From positions 1 through 64,000 of the forward strand of contig JARLJI010000113.1 in assembly GCA_031291295.1 (NCBI GenBank): DNA of 64,000 bases. Direction: 5' to 3'. Origin of the DNA: Rhodoferax sp. GTDB taxonomy: Bacteria > Pseudomonadota > Gammaproteobacteria > Burkholderiales > Burkholderiaceae_C. The notes beneath the pieces were generated by a model. That model saw only the letters and a list, made by a program, of their open reading frames with translations. It was not told the DNA's origin and did not search any database. Within the stretch, counting starts at the first letter, position 1, and each line of letters starts with the position of its first letter. This document shows positions 25,940-34,223 of the stretch, piece by piece. The position numbers and the translations under genes are program-made.

Positions 25940-27142
25940 TCAGGCAGGTTCCACCCGCAGCGGCAGCCGGTCCAGCGTGCGCAGGGTGTTGACAGGACGG
26001 TAGACTGGCACGCCGGCCAGGGTGATGGAGCGGGCGCGCCTGGCCAACGCGCCCAGCAGGCACTCGGCCTCGAGCCGGGCGATCATCTGGCCAATGCACA
26101 CATGCGCGCCGTGGCCGAAGGCCAGCTGCTGTCCGGCCTGGCGCCGCAGGTCGAACACATGGGCATCGGACCATTTGCGCGGATCGCGATTGGCCGCGCC
26201 CATGAAGGCGGCGATCTTGGTGTCGGGCTCGAGCGCGATGCCGCCGAGTTCGGCGCCCTCGCAGGTGGTGCGGAACATCACCTGCACCGGCGCCTCGAAG
26301 CGGATCGCCTCCTCGAAGGCATTGCGCGTCAGCGCCGGGTCGGCGCGCAGCAGCGCCCACTGCGCCGGGTCGCGCGCCAAGGCTTGCAGCGCGGCGCCGA
26401 TGCCGCTGATGGTGGTGTCCATGCCGCCGCGCAGGAACGAGCGGGTCAGGTTGGCGGCGAAGCCCGGCTGCAGCGCGCCCGCGTCCTCGGCCTGGTAGAT
26501 CAGCTCGCCGAAGCCGCCGGGCAGCATGGCCTCGCGCTTCATGCTGTCCTCGTACCACTTCATGTAGGGCTGGGCGCGCGCCGCGGCCGCCTGGGTCAGT
26601 TCGTTGTTCGGGCCGATCGCGTTGAAGTTCATGTCGCCGATGGCCTGGGCGTTCTCACGCGGGATGTGGATGCCCACCGCCGGCGGGAACACCGACAGCA
26701 CGAAGGCCTCGGCGGCGTCGCGCATGCCGTCGAATTCGCCCTGCGCCACCAGCGCATCGGCCAGTCTCTCGGCCTCGGCCGCGAAGCGCTCGCGCCATTG
26801 CCGCACCACTATCGGCGAGAGAATCTTCTGCAGCGCCGCGCGCACTTCGGTGTGCTGCGGCGGATCGACCTCCAGGATCACGCTCGCGGGCCGCCAGTTG
26901 CCGGGCTTGCGGATGTCCGCCAGGCCGGCGCCGCCGGTGTTGGTGAAGCGCTGCCACTGCGACAGCACGGTGGCCGTCTCGGCATGGCGGCCGGTCGCAT
27001 ACATGCCGTATTGCTCCAGCCAGACCACCGGCCCGGCCTCGCGTAGCGCCTCGAAGAAGGGATACGGGTCGGTCAGGGTCTGGGCCGTGAAGGGATCGAT
27101 GCCGAGCACGGGCGGCTCGGGCAGCAAGGCGGCGGCGGTCAT
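25940..27142 (-). CDS. Cytochrome P450, CYP199-like
   Basis: I start at ATG 27142, giving 400 residues; the track ORF adds unrelated sequence. It has the I-helix oxygen-binding motif GGMDTTISG near 237, the K-helix ExxR in FEEAIRFEAP near 285, and the heme ligand loop FGHGAHVCIGQMIARLE with Cys near 348. The segment ADIRKPGNWRP...LEVDPPQHTEVR and FNAIGPNNEL resemble CYP199-type oxidases of para-substituted benzoates. It shares a bidirectional palindrome with the ferredoxin gene, its likely partner. Confidence 0.9.
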   Translation of the reverse strand: MTAAALLPEPPVLGIDPFTAQTLTDPYPFFEALREAGPVVWLEQYGMYATGRHAETATVLSQWQRFTNTGGAGLADIRKPGNWRPASVILEVDPPQHTEVRAALQKILSPIVVRQWRERFAAEAERLADALVAQGEFDGMRDAAEAFVLSVFPPAVGIHIPRENAQAIGDMNFNAIGPNNELTQAAAARAQPYMKWYEDSMKREAMLPGGFGELIYQAEDAGALQPGFAANLTRSFLRGGMDTTISGIGAALQALARDPAQWALLRADPALTRNAFEEAIRFEAPVQVMFRTTCEGAELGGIALEPDTKIAAFMGAANRDPRKWSDAHVFDLRRQAGQQLAFGHGAHVCIGQMIARLEAECLLGALARRARSITLAGVPVYRPVNTLRTLDRLPLRVEPA

Positions 27143-27171
27143 GGGCGGCGCTCCGGAAACAGGATGCGGCG

Positions 27172-27217
27172 AGTGTGCGCCCGACCGGCACGGCCGACCG
27201 TCCCCTGACGAGGGGAC
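27172..27217 (-). promoter_or_regulatory. Regulon promoter of the P450 at 25940 (shared palindrome, leftward)
   Basis: The palindrome at 27200-27217 read on the minus strand (GTCCCC-TCGTCA-GGGGAC) is followed after 22 bp by CACACT (27172-27177). Predicted leader is about 23 bases. Confidence 0.65.
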
Positions 27218-27245
27218 TGACACCGCGCCCGCTCCAGCCGACAGT
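27200..27245 (+). promoter_or_regulatory. Regulon promoter of the ferredoxin operon (shared palindrome, rightward)
   Basis: GTCCCC-TGACGA-GGGGACTGAC (27200-27221), then GACAGT at 27240-27245, exactly 22 bp after GGGGAC. The same palindrome serves the divergent P450. Confidence 0.75.
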
Positions 27246-27274
27246 GAGGGTGAGCGAACCCCCAAGGAGTCCCC

Positions 27275-27598
27275 ATGACCCAAGCCACCTTCATCTGCGC
27301 GGACGGATCGCGCCGCGACGTCGACGTCTCGATGGGCATCAACCTCATGCGCGCGGCCTGCGACAACGGCATCGAAGGCATCGTCGGCGACTGCGGCGGT
27401 GCGATGAGCTGCGCCACCTGCCATGTGTTCGTCGAGGACGGCTTCGCCGATCGCGTCGGCGCGATGGAGCCCAACGAGAACCAGATCCTCGACTTCACCG
27501 CCGCCGGCCGCCAGCCCAACAGTCGGCTCGCCTGCCAGATTGTGATGAGCGAGGCGCTGCACGGCATCATCGTGCGCATCGCCGACCCGCAAGTCTGA
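27275..27598 (+). CDS. [2Fe-2S] ferredoxin (putidaredoxin-like)
   Basis: The 107-residue protein has the adrenodoxin/putidaredoxin cysteine pattern GDCGGAMSCATCH near 38-50 and the last cluster Cys in SRLACQIVM near 88. It carries electrons from the ferredoxin reductase to P450s. AAGGAG lies 7 bases upstream of the ATG. It starts a rightward operon with an SDR and an MFS gene and is divergent from a P450. It is a close relative of the ferredoxin at 55178 (shared GIVGDCGG...MSCATCHVFV and VRIADPQ ends). Confidence 0.93.
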   Translation: MTQATFICADGSRRDVDVSMGINLMRAACDNGIEGIVGDCGGAMSCATCHVFVEDGFADRVGAMEPNENQILDFTAAGRQPNSRLACQIVMSEALHGIIVRIADPQV

Positions 27599-27620
27599 TT
27601 TCAACTTCCAGGATATCCCC

Positions 27621-28451
27621 ATGAATTCTTCCGCAAAGCCGGCCGCCGGCTGGCTCGAACTCGAGAACAAGGTCTGCGTCGTGACCGGCGCGGCCAGTGG
27701 CATCGGCGCGGAGATCGCCCGCGAGTTCGCCAAGGTGGGTGGCCACGTGGCGATCCTGGACCGTGACGAAAAGGGCGCGCGGGCCGTGGCCGCCGCCATC
27801 GCCGAAACCGGCGCGCGTGCCATCGCCGTCGCCTGCGACATCACCGACAAGGCCAGCGTGGACAAAGCCGCCGAAACTGTGGAGCGCGAGCTGGGACGCT
27901 GCGACGTGCTGGTCAACAACGCCGCCGCGATCTACGCCGATGCGCTGATGAACATCGACCTGGCCAAGTGGAACCAGCTGATGGCGGTCAACGTCGGCGG
28001 CTTCCTGCTGTGCTCGCAGGCCTTCGGGCGCCAAATGATCGCCGGCGGCGGCGGCAGCATGGTGCACATCGCTTCCATCTCCGGCCGCGTGCCGCAACCC
28101 TACAGTGGCCCCTACAGTGTCAGCAAGGCCGGCGTGAAGATGCTGTCGCAGCTGCTCGCGGTGGAACTCGGCGAACACGGCATCCGCAGCAACGTGGTCA
28201 GCCCGGCGATGGTGCGCACGCCCATGAGCGAGGTGATCTACCAAAACCCCGAGGTGCTGAAGAAGCGCGAGCAGATCGTGCCGGCGCGCCGCATCAGCGG
28301 CCCACGCGACATCGCCGAAGTGGTGGTGTACCTGGCTAGCCCGCGCTCGGGCTATGTCAGCGGCCAGGACGTGCTGGTCGACGGCGGCCTGTCCACCGCG
28401 TGGCTGACGCTGATCCCGCGGCCCGGCTTCGAGAAGCAGGACGCGCAGTAG
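27621..28451 (+). CDS. Short-chain dehydrogenase/reductase (SDR)
   Basis: The 276-residue SDR has the coenzyme motif VVTGAASGIGAEIA near residue 20, NNAA near 100, and the active site Ser with YSGPYSVSKAG (Tyr-x3-Lys) near 160. The C-terminal end SGQDVLVDGGLS is typical. Aspartate after the second strand (ILDRDE) suggests NAD(H) preference. It follows the ferredoxin gene by 22 bases and probably oxidises the alcohol made by a P450. Confidence 0.9.
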   Translation: MNSSAKPAAGWLELENKVCVVTGAASGIGAEIAREFAKVGGHVAILDRDEKGARAVAAAIAETGARAIAVACDITDKASVDKAAETVERELGRCDVLVNNAAAIYADALMNIDLAKWNQLMAVNVGGFLLCSQAFGRQMIAGGGGSMVHIASISGRVPQPYSGPYSVSKAGVKMLSQLLAVELGEHGIRSNVVSPAMVRTPMSEVIYQNPEVLKKREQIVPARRISGPRDIAEVVVYLASPRSGYVSGQDVLVDGGLSTAWLTLIPRPGFEKQDAQ

Positions 28452-28461
28452 CGCGACGCGA

Positions 28462-29664
28462 TTGACCGCCCGGCTGTCCGCGCTGCTGCCGCTGGCAGCG
28501 GCGTATTTCGCGAGCAGCGCCATGATGCGCGTGTGTGACCCGATGCTGCCGGCGCTGGCCCGCAGCTTCGGCGTCACCACCGGCCCGGCGGCTTTCACCG
28601 TCTCCTGCTACGCCATCGCCTACGGCCTGATGCAGCTGTTGTTCGGCCCGCTGGGCGACCGCTGGGGCAAGCGGCGGGTGATCGGCTTTGCGGCGCTCGC
28701 CTGCGTGATCGGCAACCTCGCCGCGCTACTGGCGATGAGCCTGGAGATGCTGGTGGCCGCCCGCATGCTGGCCGGCGCCGCGGCGGCCGGGATCATCCCG
28801 CTAGTGCTGGCCTGGATCGGCGACACCGTGCCTTACGAAGAACGGCAGGCAGTGCTCGCGCGCTTCCTCAGTGCCTCGATCCTGGGCATGATCGCCGGCC
28901 AATGGGTGTCGGGCGTGCTCACCGACCTGTTCGGCTGGCGCACCGTGTTCGCGGTTCTGGCCCTGCTGTTCTGCGCCGCGGGCACGACGATCTCGCTCAA
29001 TCGCGAAGTTCGCAGCGACCCGGTACGCCCAGCCTTGAGCCACGGCCACCTGCAGCAGATCCTGGACGTGCTGGGCCGGCCTTGGGCGCGCTGGATTCTC
29101 CTCAACGTCGCGATCGAGGGTGCCTTCGCGTTTTCCGTGATGGCCTTCCTGCCTGCCTATCTGGTGACCGAGTTCGGCCTTGGCATTTCGTGGGCGGCGG
29201 CAGTGGTCGCGCTGTACGGCGTGGGAGGGATGGTGTATTCGTTCGCCGCGAAGCCGCTGCTCGCGCGCCTGGGTGAATCCGGGCAATCCCTCGCGGGAGG
29301 CTGCCTGCTGGGCCTCGCCTGGAGCCTGCTGGCCCTGGTGGCGCACTGGCAGGTCGCGTTGCCGGCCTGCGTCCTGGCCGGCATCGGCTATTACATGCTG
29401 CACAACACGCTGACCACGCACGCCACCCAGATGGCGCCGGAAGTGCGCGGCACGGCCGTCGGGCTGTACGCCTCTGCGCTGTTCATCGGCATCTCCGCCG
29501 GCGTCGCACTGACCGGCCTCGGCGTCGACCGCATCGGCTACCGGCCGCTGTTCCTGGCCTGCGGCATCGGCCTGGCGCTGCTCGGTGCGGCCTTCGCACT
29601 CAGCCTGCACCGCCGCGTCGCAGAGTCTTCAGGCGCTGAAAGCGCCCGTCCGGAACCCCGTTGA
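28462..29664 (+). CDS. MFS transporter
   Basis: The 400-residue protein has about twelve membrane helices and the motif A sequence FGPLGDRWGKRRVIGFA near residue 60. The start is the TTG at 28462, since the next ATG would cut the first helix; no clear ribosome site is seen, and translation may be coupled to the SDR stop 10 bases upstream. It resembles drug/aromatic-acid MFS carriers. It completes the ferredoxin-SDR operon and precedes a dead P450 gene. Confidence 0.85.
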   Translation: MTARLSALLPLAAAYFASSAMMRVCDPMLPALARSFGVTTGPAAFTVSCYAIAYGLMQLLFGPLGDRWGKRRVIGFAALACVIGNLAALLAMSLEMLVAARMLAGAAAAGIIPLVLAWIGDTVPYEERQAVLARFLSASILGMIAGQWVSGVLTDLFGWRTVFAVLALLFCAAGTTISLNREVRSDPVRPALSHGHLQQILDVLGRPWARWILLNVAIEGAFAFSVMAFLPAYLVTEFGLGISWAAAVVALYGVGGMVYSFAAKPLLARLGESGQSLAGGCLLGLAWSLLALVAHWQVALPACVLAGIGYYMLHNTLTTHATQMAPEVRGTAVGLYASALFIGISAGVALTGLGVDRIGYRPLFLACGIGLALLGAAFALSLHRRVAESSGAESARPEPR

Positions 29665-29680
29665 GCAGTCACTGAACATC

Positions 29681-30334
29681 ATGACGACAAACACTGCCCC
29701 TGCCGCTTCGCCGATCGATCCGCCGGTCCTTGACATCGATCTCTTCTCCGACGCGACCCTGGCCAATCCGTACCCCCCCTTCGATTAGATGCGTGAAGCC
29801 GCGCCCGCCGTCCACATCACGGCGCACAACATGTATGCGGTGGGCCGCTGGAAAGAGGTGGGCCAGGTGGCCGCCGACCACCACCGATTCGCTACCATCG
29901 GCGTCGACCTGTCGGACATCCGCAAGCCCGGCGCCTGGCGGCCGGCCAGCCCGATCACCGAGATCGATCCGCCTGAGCACACCGGCGTGCGCGCGGTGCG
30001 GCAGAAGATCCTGTCGCCGATCGTGGTGCGGCAATGGCGCGAGCAGTTCGAGCAGCACGCCGGTGTCGTGGCCGAGAAGGTCCTGGACCATCGCGACGTG
30101 GACGGCGTCGTCGACATCACCGAGCCGTTCGCGCGCGGCGTGTTCCCCAAGGTGCTGGGCATCGAGGTCCCGCCGGAGCGGCTGATCATCACAGGCGAGC
30201 TCAACTTCAACCAGATGGGCCCGAACAACGAGCGCCTGCAGAAGGCGCTCAAGCGCACCGGTGAGCCGGTCCTCCGGCTGGTCAACAGCCTGCGCACGCT
30301 CAACCGGCTGCCACTGCGTCTCACGCCGGCCTGA
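29681..30334 (+). pseudogene. Cytochrome P450 pseudogene (in-frame stop and large internal deletion)
   Basis: The frame from ATG 29681 matches the P450 at 45010 (LSDIRKPGAWRP, ITEIDPPEHT, QKILSPIVVRQWREQF, GELNFNQMGPNNERL). A TAG at 29786 replaces a codon after PPFD, just before MREAAPAV. After KRTGEPVL the sequence jumps to RLVNSLRTLNRLPLRL, the P450 C-terminus. About 180 residues, including the I-helix and heme cysteine, are missing, apparently by an in-frame deletion. It cannot bind heme. Confidence 0.92.
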
Positions 30335-30407
30335 GGCGCGGGCCGGCCCGACCCGACAGCTTCATAGCAGCGTCCGCACCGGCGGCACGAAGTCTCCCTT
30401 GTGTTCT

Positions 30408-30932
30408 TCAGCTGTCGGCTCGGCGCAGCAGCGAGCTGTCGGGCTCGCCCGCCGCGCGCCGGGCGATGAGCTCTTCAGGCACGACGAGGACGCCGATTGG
30501 ATTGCGCGCGAAGGCGTCGCCCTGCATCCAGGCGTTGGTGGCGACCGCATCGGGCAGCGTATCCACCTGGATTTCGATCTCGTTGCCGTCCGGATCGCGG
30601 TAATAGAAGGACAGCGTAGGTCCGTGGTTGATGCAGCGATAGGGCACGATGTCCTGAGCCTTCAGCTCGGCGTACGACTGCAGCATCTCGCCCAGGTTCG
30701 CATACGCGAAAGCCGCGTGATAGAAACCGACAGTGACGCCTTGCGCTCTCGGCGCGTAGGGTTCCAGTGCCACTAGGGCGATGCGGTGATGCTCCTCGTC
30801 GTTGGTGAGGAATGCGATCTTGTCGTTGCGGAAATTGACGCGCGCGCCCAGCAGCTTGCAGTACCAGTCGATGAGCATCTGCAGCTGGTTGGTACGGAAA
30901 ACGCAGTGCGCCAGCCGCGGTGGGGTGATCAT
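30408..30932 (-). CDS. VOC-family (glyoxalase/extradiol dioxygenase-like) protein
   Basis: The 174-residue protein has two halves of the vicinal oxygen chelate fold. Metal-ligand candidates are His in PRLAHCVFRT near residue 9, His in VGFYHAAFAYANLG near 73 and Glu in DPDGNEIEIQVD near 120, the pattern of extradiol catechol dioxygenases and related enzymes. The WYCKLLGARV segment is typical. It stands alone on the minus strand with its own regulon promoter. It could be a ring-cleavage dioxygenase of a small type or a different VOC enzyme. Confidence 0.8.
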   Translation of the reverse strand: MITPPRLAHCVFRTNQLQMLIDWYCKLLGARVNFRNDKIAFLTNDEEHHRIALVALEPYAPRAQGVTVGFYHAAFAYANLGEMLQSYAELKAQDIVPYRCINHGPTLSFYYRDPDGNEIEIQVDTLPDAVATNAWMQGDAFARNPIGVLVVPEELIARRAAGEPDSSLLRRADS

Positions 30933-30961
30933 GGTGGGGCCTCCGTTCTATGACCGTCGTC

Positions 30962-31006
30962 ATGCTAGGACAGCGCCGGGCCCGGGGTAGTCCCCTTCTT
31001 GGGGAC
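30962..31006 (-). promoter_or_regulatory. Regulon promoter of the VOC gene at 30408
   Basis: Palindrome GTCCCC-AAGAA-GGGGAC (30990-31006, minus strand; 5-bp spacer) is followed after 22 bp by TAGCAT (30962-30967). Leader of about 22 bases with GGAGG before the ATG. Confidence 0.75.
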
Positions 31007-31090
31007 AAGCGTCTGGCGCCGATTGGGTCATCATGCTCGGGCCTGCGCAGTGATCAGCCCGCGTCGGGCAGTCACTCCTCCAGCGTGACC

Positions 31091-31647
31091 TCAAAGGTCA
31101 TGCAGGTGCTCGCTTCCCGGTTGCAGCACGTGGATGTTGGTTTCGGGATCAAACTCCACGCGCAACTCGAACCCCTCGAAAGCGGTTACCAGCACTGGAA
31201 TCGGCTCGGGTCCGACTATGGAGGACGACGCGATAATGTGGCCGCCGCGGATCTCGCCGGCCTCCGTGCGGATGGCCGCGTGGCAATGAACCAGCGGCTC
31301 GCCCGCTGCGTCCTTGCCGATCGGGGCGTTGCCGAACACCAGGCACGAGCGCCCGGCCGCCATCGGCCGCGTGTAGGCGATCACGGCGCGCCCCGTGGGG
31401 TCCGGCGGCGCAACGCAGAATGCAGCTGGCTGAAGAAGCCGCCCAGGAGCGTGGTGGAGGCGTTGGCGATGCCGATCGCGGCCAGCGGCTGCACCAGTGC
31501 GTCGAACAGGCTGAGGCCGGGCTGCAGCGCCAGACGGATATGGCGCGCGCGGCCCGAGCGTCGGCTGCGGATACGAACCGAGTTGAACGCGTCGGGATGG
31601 ATCAGCGTTCTGGGACGGGGGAACTCGGAAGTGACTCTCGAGGCCAT
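31091..31647 (-). pseudogene. PCC/DUF296-domain protein, broken by one frameshift
   Basis: The frame from ATG 31647 (AGGAGA upstream) encodes a DUF296/PCC-type start: LALQPGLSLFDALVQPLAAIG then STTLLGGFFSQL. The continuation CVAPPDPTGRAVIAYTRPM...LVFGNAPIGKDAAGEPLVHCHAAIR through EFDPETNIHVLQP is in another frame. The switch near 31426 is explained by loss of one base after the SQL codons. Without it, a protein of about 185 residues would be made. Metal-binding His residues (VHCHA) are intact. A degenerate copy of the regulon palindrome lies just upstream. Confidence 0.8.
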
Positions 31648-31669
31648 GGTGTGGTCTCCTGGCGGAACG

Positions 31670-31684
31670 GTCCCTTGTGGGGAC
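31670..31684. promoter_or_regulatory. Degenerate copy of the regulon palindrome
   Basis: GTCCCTTGTGGGGAC (15 bp, shortened spacer) lies 23 bases upstream of the PCC pseudogene. No -10 hexamer occurs at the 22-bp distance in either direction, so it is probably non-functional, matching the dead gene it precedes. Confidence 0.35.
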
Positions 31685-31775
31685 CAGCGCGCCCAATGAA
31701 TCGGGCGTTGTGAGCAGGCATCTTGCGGCAAGTGCGGCGTCCACGCAGTGCCACGCCAGGGGAACAAGGGCGCGG

Positions 31776-32408
31776 TCAGTCGCCCACGCCCAGCAGCTGC
31801 CGCGGGTAGCGGCAGGCTTGCAACTCGTCGAGCAGGGCGCACGCGAAGTCGCCATACGAAATGCAGCTGCGGCCCGCCTCATCGGCCACCAGCGCATCGA
31901 CGGCTGTGCGGTAGCGGCCGCTGCGCGCGCCGGGCCCGATCTGCGCGGCCGGCGCGACGCAGGTCCAGTCGAGGTCAGCGGCGCGACGCAGGACCGCAAT
32001 CGCATCCGCGTGGGCCTTGACCTTGGGCATCAGGGCCGCCGGAAAGCCCGGCGTGTCGGCCAGCCGCACGCCCGGTGCGACCTCCAGGATTCCGGCGCCG
32101 CCGACCAGCAGCACGCGCCGGACTGCCGCCTGGCGCGCCGCACTCACCACCGAAGCGGCCACCGCGGGCAACAGCTGAAGGGCGCCCGCCGGCGCGCCAT
32201 AGGCGCTGACGATGGCGTCGCAGCCGCGCACGGCACGGGCCAGGTCCAGCGAATCGAAGATGTCCACCGCGCCAGCGGCCCTGGCGAGCGCTGACGGGCC
32301 AAGCGCGTTCGGGCGCAACAGCGCAATGACTTCGTGGCCGCGATCCTGCGCCTCCTGCGCGATCGGGCGGCCGACCTTGCCGCCGGCCCCGATGATGGCG
32401 ATCTTCAA
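31776..32408 (-). CDS. NAD(P)-binding atypical SDR (NmrA/BVR-B-like)
   Basis: The 210-residue protein has the atypical SDR coenzyme motif IAIIGAGGKVGRPIAQEA at residues 3-20, a conserved GCDAIVSAYGAP near 62 and VLLVGGAGILEV near 98. It belongs to the NAD(P)H-binding group related to biliverdin reductase B and flavin reductases. It overlaps the NIPSNAP gene by 4 bases. Catalytic Tyr-x3-Lys is absent, as normal for this group. Role in the pathway is unknown. Confidence 0.8.
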   Translation of the reverse strand: MKIAIIGAGGKVGRPIAQEAQDRGHEVIALLRPNALGPSALARAAGAVDIFDSLDLARAVRGCDAIVSAYGAPAGALQLLPAVAASVVSAARQAAVRRVLLVGGAGILEVAPGVRLADTPGFPAALMPKVKAHADAIAVLRRAADLDWTCVAPAAQIGPGARSGRYRTAVDALVADEAGRSCISYGDFACALLDELQACRYPRQLLGVGD

Positions 32409-33115
32409 TCCGCATGCCGGCCCAGCCCGGCGCGGATCATCGTGCCGGGCGCGGGCTCCAGCAGGTTGACCTCGCCGCGCTGGAACAGCGTGGTGCCGAG
32501 CTTGCGCCGCTGCGCCGCCAACTCAGCGCGCAGCGACTCGTCAGTGTCGAGGCGCCGCTGTCCCGCGTACCATGTCGCGGCATCGGGCCACGCGTACAGC
32601 AGCACCACCTTCTGCATGCCTGAGCCGGCCGCCATGTCGAATACGCCCAGCACGCGGGCGCCCGCTTCGCGCAGCCGCGGCAGCCAGCTTTGCTTGATGA
32701 ATTCGTTGACCGCCGCCGCCTGGCCCGGCGCCACCTGCTGCTGCACCAGCTCGTGCAGGCCGCCGACCGACTGCTGCGCCGGCGCGCCGTCCAGCGCATC
32801 CCATGCCGCATTGGGCTTGAGGAAGTACAGGTCGTGCCGCTCCACCATCTCGTGGCCGGCATTGGTGTGGGCGCGAATGCGCCACCAGTCGGCGTCCTGG
32901 TAGAAACCGGCCCACACCGCTTCGCGGTGGGCGTAGTCGCGGTAGGCCAGGAGGTAGACGAAACGCGGTGCGTCGGGCCCGGCCAGCGCGCTCCAGCGGC
33001 CGACGCAGTCCACCCGGTGGCGCTCGAACAGCACGGGCAGGTGGTCGGCGAAGCGCGAATGCACTTCGGCCATGCGGCCGGGGGCCACGGAATACAGGCG
33101 CAGCTCGTAGATCAT
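32405..33115 (-). CDS. NIPSNAP-family protein
   Basis: The 236-residue protein has two ferredoxin-like NIPSNAP repeats. The first starts MIYELRLYSVAPGRMAEVHSRF and the second LHELVQQQVAPGQAAAVNEFI; conserved WxxFYQDADWW and VLLYAWPDA segments are present. NIPSNAP proteins occur often in bacterial catabolic clusters, where their role is unclear. It has its own regulon promoter, sharing a palindrome with the divergent dehydrogenase gene. Confidence 0.82.
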   Translation of the reverse strand: MIYELRLYSVAPGRMAEVHSRFADHLPVLFERHRVDCVGRWSALAGPDAPRFVYLLAYRDYAHREAVWAGFYQDADWWRIRAHTNAGHEMVERHDLYFLKPNAAWDALDGAPAQQSVGGLHELVQQQVAPGQAAAVNEFIKQSWLPRLREAGARVLGVFDMAAGSGMQKVVLLYAWPDAATWYAGQRRLDTDESLRAELAAQRRKLGTTLFQRGEVNLLEPAPGTMIRAGLGRHAD

Positions 33116-33145
33116 GGAAGTCGGCCTTTCGAATGAATGGCCTCC

Positions 33146-33190
33146 ACGATAGCGACCTGCCGCGCGTTGTCTGTCCCATCCGAGGGGGGC
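33146..33190 (-). promoter_or_regulatory. Regulon promoter of the NIPSNAP operon (shared palindrome, leftward)
   Basis: Minus-strand palindrome GCCCCC-CTCGGA-TGGGAC (33173-33190) is followed by TATCGT (33146-33151) after 21 bp, one base shorter than the rest. Confidence 0.5.
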
Positions 33191-33218
33191 ATACGCGGCG
33201 CGTGGCGCTGCCTATGCT
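33173..33218 (+). promoter_or_regulatory. Regulon promoter of the MDR-WrbA operon (shared palindrome, rightward)
   Basis: GTCCCA-TCCGAG-GGGGGC (33173-33190), then 22 bp, then TATGCT (33213-33218). The predicted start is the A of the ATG at 33226, so the mRNA is probably leaderless. Confidence 0.6.
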
Positions 33219-33225
33219 GACGGAC

Positions 33226-34176
33226 ATGAAAGCCATTGTTTCCACTCCCGAAGGCGCGCGGCTGGCCGATGTGCCGGTCCCGCAGCCCCAGGCCCATGAA
33301 ATCCTGGTGCGCGTGAAGGCGGCCAGCCTGAACCGGGCCGACCTCGCGGGCCTGGCCGCCAAAGACGGCAAGGTGATCGGCATGGAATGGGCCGGTGAAG
33401 TGGTGGAGGCCGGCGCGCAGGTCACGGCGCTGAAGCCGGGCGACCGCGTCATGTGCACCGGCGCCGGCGCGTATGCCGAGTACGCCGTCACCGACGGCGG
33501 CCGCGCCTGCCGGATTCCCGATGCGGCGCTGCCCTATGAAGAGGCCACGGTCCTGACCCTGGCGCTGCAGGCCATGCACGACGCGCTGGTCACGCAAGGG
33601 CGATTCAAGCGCGGCAATGCCGTGCTGATTCATGGGGCCAGCTCCGGCGTCGGGCTGATGGGCCTGCAGATCGCGCGCCTGCTGGGCGCGCGCCAAGTGA
33701 TCGGCACGTCCACCCACGCCGCCCGGCGGGCGCGGCTGGCGGAGTTCGGCGCCGACCTGGCGATCGACCCCGGCCAGCCCGGCTGGCACGAGCGCATCCT
33801 GGAAGCCACGGGCGGCAAGGGCGTCGAAGTCATCGTGGACCAGGTCACCGGCAAGCAGTTCGCGCAGACCATGCAGACCGCGGCTATCGGCGGACACATC
33901 GTCAACCTCGGCCGCCTCGGCGGCGCCGGCGGCGAGTTCGACTTCCAGCTCCACGCGCTGCGGCGCCTGAGCTACATCGGCGTCACCTTCCGCACCCGTT
34001 CGGTGGACGAGATCCGGGTGCTGAACACGCTCATGCTGACGGACCTGGGGCAGGCCGTTGCCGAGCGCCGGCTGCGCCTGCCGATCGACAGCAGCTACCC
34101 ACTGGCCGACGCCGGCACGGCGCTGGCGCGCATGAGCGCCAACCAGCATTTCGGCAAAATCGTCCTGACCATCTAG
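33226..34176 (+). CDS. MDR-family quinone oxidoreductase (NADPH-dependent)
   Basis: The 316-residue protein is a quinone oxidoreductase-type MDR enzyme, with MKAIVSTPEGARLADVPVP at the start, GMEWAGEVVEAGAQVTALKPGDRV near 55, the Rossmann motif HGASSGVGLMGLQIARLLGA near 140 and no zinc site. I choose ATG 33226 rather than the ATG at 33214, because the latter lies inside the -10 hexamer. WrbA follows 47 bases downstream, so both may handle quinones or enones. Confidence 0.85.
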   Translation: MKAIVSTPEGARLADVPVPQPQAHEILVRVKAASLNRADLAGLAAKDGKVIGMEWAGEVVEAGAQVTALKPGDRVMCTGAGAYAEYAVTDGGRACRIPDAALPYEEATVLTLALQAMHDALVTQGRFKRGNAVLIHGASSGVGLMGLQIARLLGARQVIGTSTHAARRARLAEFGADLAIDPGQPGWHERILEATGGKGVEVIVDQVTGKQFAQTMQTAAIGGHIVNLGRLGGAGGEFDFQLHALRRLSYIGVTFRTRSVDEIRVLNTLMLTDLGQAVAERRLRLPIDSSYPLADAGTALARMSANQHFGKIVLTI

Positions 34177-34223
34177 AACGACTGGCTGGTCTTCTCCCCT
34201 TCCTTCAACCCACAAGAGTCCCC

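Noticed and set aside
25880-27046. 388-residue plus-strand ORF
   Set aside because: Antisense to the P450 at 25940.
25940-27919. 659-residue reading of the P450 ORF
   Set aside because: Residues before MTAAALLPEPPV lie over the ferredoxin, SDR and the promoter region and are not P450-like.
30990-31029. Rightward promoter from the palindrome at 30990
   Set aside because: A CATCAT hexamer sits at the right distance, but no plus-strand gene follows, so it is probably chance.
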